Assembly (NCBI RefSeq): GCF_002127325.2
Contig: NC_035448.2
Coordinates: 85,323,587 to 85,387,586 of the forward strand
Direction: 5' to 3'
DNA length: 64,000 nt
From: Helianthus annuus
Taxonomy: Eukaryota; Streptophyta; Magnoliopsida; Asterales; Asteraceae
The translations under genes were made by a program, and so were the position numbers. Under the pieces are notes generated by a model that had not been told where the DNA came from, ran no database searches, and saw nothing but the letters and a program-made list of their open reading frames with translations. Positions within the stretch are counted from its first letter, which is position 1, and each line of letters begins with the position of its first letter. Positions 61,701 to 64,000 of the stretch are shown one piece after another.

Positions 61701-62459
61701 TGGTGAAGGTTCTTCAACTTCCGAAAGCTCCTAGCTTCTTTGTGCACCTTCTAACACCCTTGTGTATATGTAGATTGTATGGAACTTGAATGAAGATGGG
61801 TGTGTACAAGTGTGGGTGTTTGGCCGAGACTAGAAGAGGAGGAGGAGGAAGATGTGTGGGTGTGTTGTTTAGAGAAATGAGAAGTTATGTGCTCCAAGGT
61901 TATACTTATAATCCATTTCATGAGTTTTTCCAATGGTTTTAGTGTTTAATAAAGTAGAAACATGATCCAATATTTAATCAAAATAAAATCTCAATGGTGG
62001 GGTCCTTGTTGGGCCGTAAGCTAGGTGGGGGGGGTATAGGCTAGGTTTCAACTAAGTTAGATTTCATGGTTAGATTTTAAGTAATCTAGTTAGGGACTTA
62101 GTTACTAGTTGTTATATGATGTGTTATGATGTTCGTGAACCATAACTAGCTTGGTAATGTTAAAACAATGCTTCTAGTGAAAATTTGGTGTTTCAATACA
62201 ATGTCTGTCTATGTACTAAACTCCGACAGCATTTTCCTAGTTTGTCTGATAACTGTGCTAACTGTGTTTCGTGCATCATTTGAGTCAATAAAGTTCTCAT
62301 GCAATAATGATATATCATTTGCAATATGTGATGCAGATGTATGTATATAGAAATAATCAGAAAGTTGTTCATGTAATTAATTGTAATTCAGCACAGTCAT
62401 TAAGCACTAATCATGGTTTAATAGTTGTACGGATACCTGAAATTTTGACAGTTGTCACA
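58736..62459 (-). repeat. Element F 5' LTR (3724 bp)
   Basis: It matches 37055-41085 but lacks about 319 bp at 62194 and carries numerous point differences. The TSD GCATA follows at 62460-62464. Confidence 0.93.
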
Positions 62460-63437
62460 GCATATTTACCTAATGTACCTAGTGCATGATTTCAAAAACA
62501 TTATATCTGGTTTCAAAAACATTAAACATGATTTCAAGGATCAAATGCATGGTTTTCAAAGACATTCTGCTTCATATGTTTACCTAACATACGTAGTACA
62601 CGGTTTTCAAAGACATCTTGCTTCGTATGTTTACTTAGCATACCTAGTACGTGGTTTTCAAAACAATTTCACTACACATCCCAAATCCTTATAAGATCTT
62701 CCTATCTTTATAATTAGATTCTTGAGGATGTTTAAAGTACTAATTGAAGTCCTTAATTGGATTCCTGGCGTACTTTAAATGCATATGTACAAGCTGATAA
62801 ACAAGTTAATAACCAAGTTGACGACCAAATTGACGATTATGTGATTATGTGTTTACGTGTTTAGATGATTCAAACGCTCGTTATCCAAATCCTTGTGGAA
62901 TCTTCCATATTTTCATATGCCAGATTCTCAGAGGGATATCCAGAGTACTATCTTAAATCCTTAAGGGACTTTTCTATGCAAATAGTCAAACCCTTGGATT
63001 CCAAAGTACTATTCTTAAACAATTATTTGATACAAAGTTAAAGAGACCCTTTGGTGGTTCATTTAAAGAAATCGTTCGTCGATCTAGTTAAAGAAATCAT
63101 GTGTTGATCTAGTTAAAAAGATCGTTCGTTGATCTAGTTAAGGAAACCATCTGGTGGTCTAGTCAAGTCATTACATGTTTGTTCTTTTGATTTTCTTCCC
63201 CTACACATCATAAAATTAACTGTGCGGACTGTGCAAGGAATTGCGTAATTATGGATGCATACATAATTATGGAATTCAGTGCACAGAAACCACATAAAGT
63301 TTTGTCATGTGTTGAAACCTATAGTGATAAGAATAACGAAACGGGAACAATGTAATAAGGACATGGTGGATATGCCGCTAGTACTTCCTATATATAAGTG
63401 TTCCTTATTACATTGCAAGCGTAGCATTATTTAAGTT
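62460..63437 (+). repeat. A-like LTR fragment, continuation of E flank
   Basis: It continues the repeats seen before F (CTAGTGCATGATTTCAAAAA; GGTTTTCAAAGACAT units at 62550-62660). At 63362-63435 it has the conserved TATA block of the A LTR in plus orientation. Similarity stops abruptly at about 63437. No gene is seen. Confidence 0.5.
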
Positions 63438-63705
63438 GCTAGAAGTTCTGGACCTTGACCAATGTTGTTTTATCTTACATTCTCCGACTTCAACTTCGAG
63501 CACACACAAGTTTCCTGTTATAGTCTTCATGGGAAACGTTCTTCAATCAGTTGTTCAAAAATCCGATGATCACACTCTTTTCGAGTTATTTTACAACAAA
63601 GAATGCCACTTTGACATTTACATGACTCCCTTGAGGCTTGGTACAATCATACATCTGTCGATTGGAGTGAAGTTTAAATCTTCTGATCTGAACTCATTCC
63701 TATAG
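63438..63705 (+). other. Unassigned stretch with an open frame of about 89 codons
   Basis: An open frame from 63436 to 63705 contains MGNVLQSVVQKSDDHTLFEL in its second half. Base composition is more balanced than in the LTRs. I do not recognise a family, and the frame could be chance or a gene fragment next to the plastid insertion. Confidence 0.2.
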
Positions 63706-64000
63706 ATAATAGATGAGTACAAAGAAAAGGTCTGATCTTCTATTCGAAACGTCTAGTGATCTTCAACCAATTATGAGCTTCAATATAATTACCAGGAGTA
63801 AGTGCTATAGCCTGTTTCCAATACTCAGCGGCTTGGTCGAACCAAGCCTCCGCAATTTCAGAATCCCCCTGGCGAATGGCCTGTTCTCCCCGGTCGGAAT
63901 AGGTGGGTTAATTCCTTCCCTTAGAACCGTAGTTGAGAGTTTCCTACCTCATACGGCTCGCCAGTCAACTCTTTTTGTATCCCATTTGAATCTACCATAT
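63706..64000 (-). other. Nuclear plastid DNA insertion (ycf3 region)
   Basis: The sequence matches plastid ycf3 exon 3 and the end of its second intron, and runs off the right edge. The intron part includes a group II domain V-like stretch (63924-63959, GAGCCGTATGAGG in sense orientation). The left boundary is a guess, placed after the preceding open frame. Confidence 0.8.
63740..63892 (-). pseudogene. ycf3: ycf3 (pafI) exon 3 copy in the nucleus
   Basis: 153 bp encode [20 protein letters not shown] followed by [20 protein letters not shown] and [10 protein letters not shown] with a TAG stop. In the plastid, Ycf3 is a tetratricopeptide protein that assists photosystem I assembly. Here it is without promoter or exons 1-2 inside the window, so it cannot be functional. 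The preceding group II intron end (CCGAC) is kept. Confidence 0.88.

Larger units (their letters stand above)
37055..62459 (-). mobile_element. Element F: old Ty3/gypsy chromovirus with extra ORF, hosting G and H
   Basis: LTRs are 37055-41085 and 58736-62459, with TSD GCATA at 37050-37054 and 62460-62464. The internal region encodes, in minus-strand order, an extra ORF, gag, protease, reverse transcriptase, RNase H, integrase and chromodomain, cut twice by later insertions. Many in-frame stops and LTR divergence show it is older than A, B and D. The primer site at 58721-58732 reads TGGTATCAGGGC, one base off the standard tRNA-Met site. Confidence 0.93.

Overview
This window is nuclear DNA from a flowering plant, and the retrotransposon families point to the daisy family (Asteraceae). 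The reasons are Tekay/Del-type Ty3/gypsy chromoviruses with very long LTRs (2.2-4.0 kb) that all end in GGGTGTGACA, a SIRE-like Ty1/copia remnant, an Athila/Tat-type element and, at the right edge, a piece of plastid ycf3. The family assignment is from memory of such elements. I see no intact host gene. The window is a stack of nested retrotransposons, most of which can be separated because target-site duplications (TSDs) match exactly.

Layout. A copia remnant (1-1274, resuming at 23564) is split by element A (1275-23558, minus strand, TSD AAAAC). The left LTR of A is split by element B (3159-13216, minus, TSD TATAA); the right LTR of A keeps the uninterrupted empty site near 21915. Next, LTR sequence of an old element E is split by solo LTR C (24468-34315, plus, TSD CTATT), which is split by D (25153-31141, minus, non-autonomous, TSD TCTCT). 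E continues with its LTR end, primer site and a broken gag (34321-36480, plus). E or its flank is split by F (37055-62459, minus, TSD GCATA). The integrase region of F holds solo LTR G (41909-44871, TSD GTCCA/GTCCG) and element H (45410-53298, minus, Athila/Tat type with gag-protease only, TSD GAACC). The window closes with an A-like LTR fragment (62460-63437), an unassigned stretch, and a nuclear plastid insertion with ycf3 exon 3 (from about 63706 to the edge).

How the parts work. A, B and F encode one Gag-Pol polyprotein in the order gag with CCHC knuckles, protease, reverse transcriptase, RNase H, integrase, chromodomain. Their LTRs supply promoter and 3' end, and an initiator-tRNA-Met primer site and a polypurine tract flank the internal region. 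A carries one frameshift and a protease active-site change, B one amber codon, F many stops. D and H lack most or all of these genes and would need enzymes from relatives.

The most interesting signals are: (1) a stem next to the primer site in A, B, D, E and F with compensatory base changes; (2) a second covarying stem beside the polypurine tract; (3) apparent spliceosomal introns, one at the same place and phase in the gag genes of B and F, another in the 5' leader of A and E; (4) an extra acidic, proline-rich ORF ahead of gag in F; (5) an array of GC-rich palindromes in H; (6) regular TCGGAC repeats in the LTRs of B.
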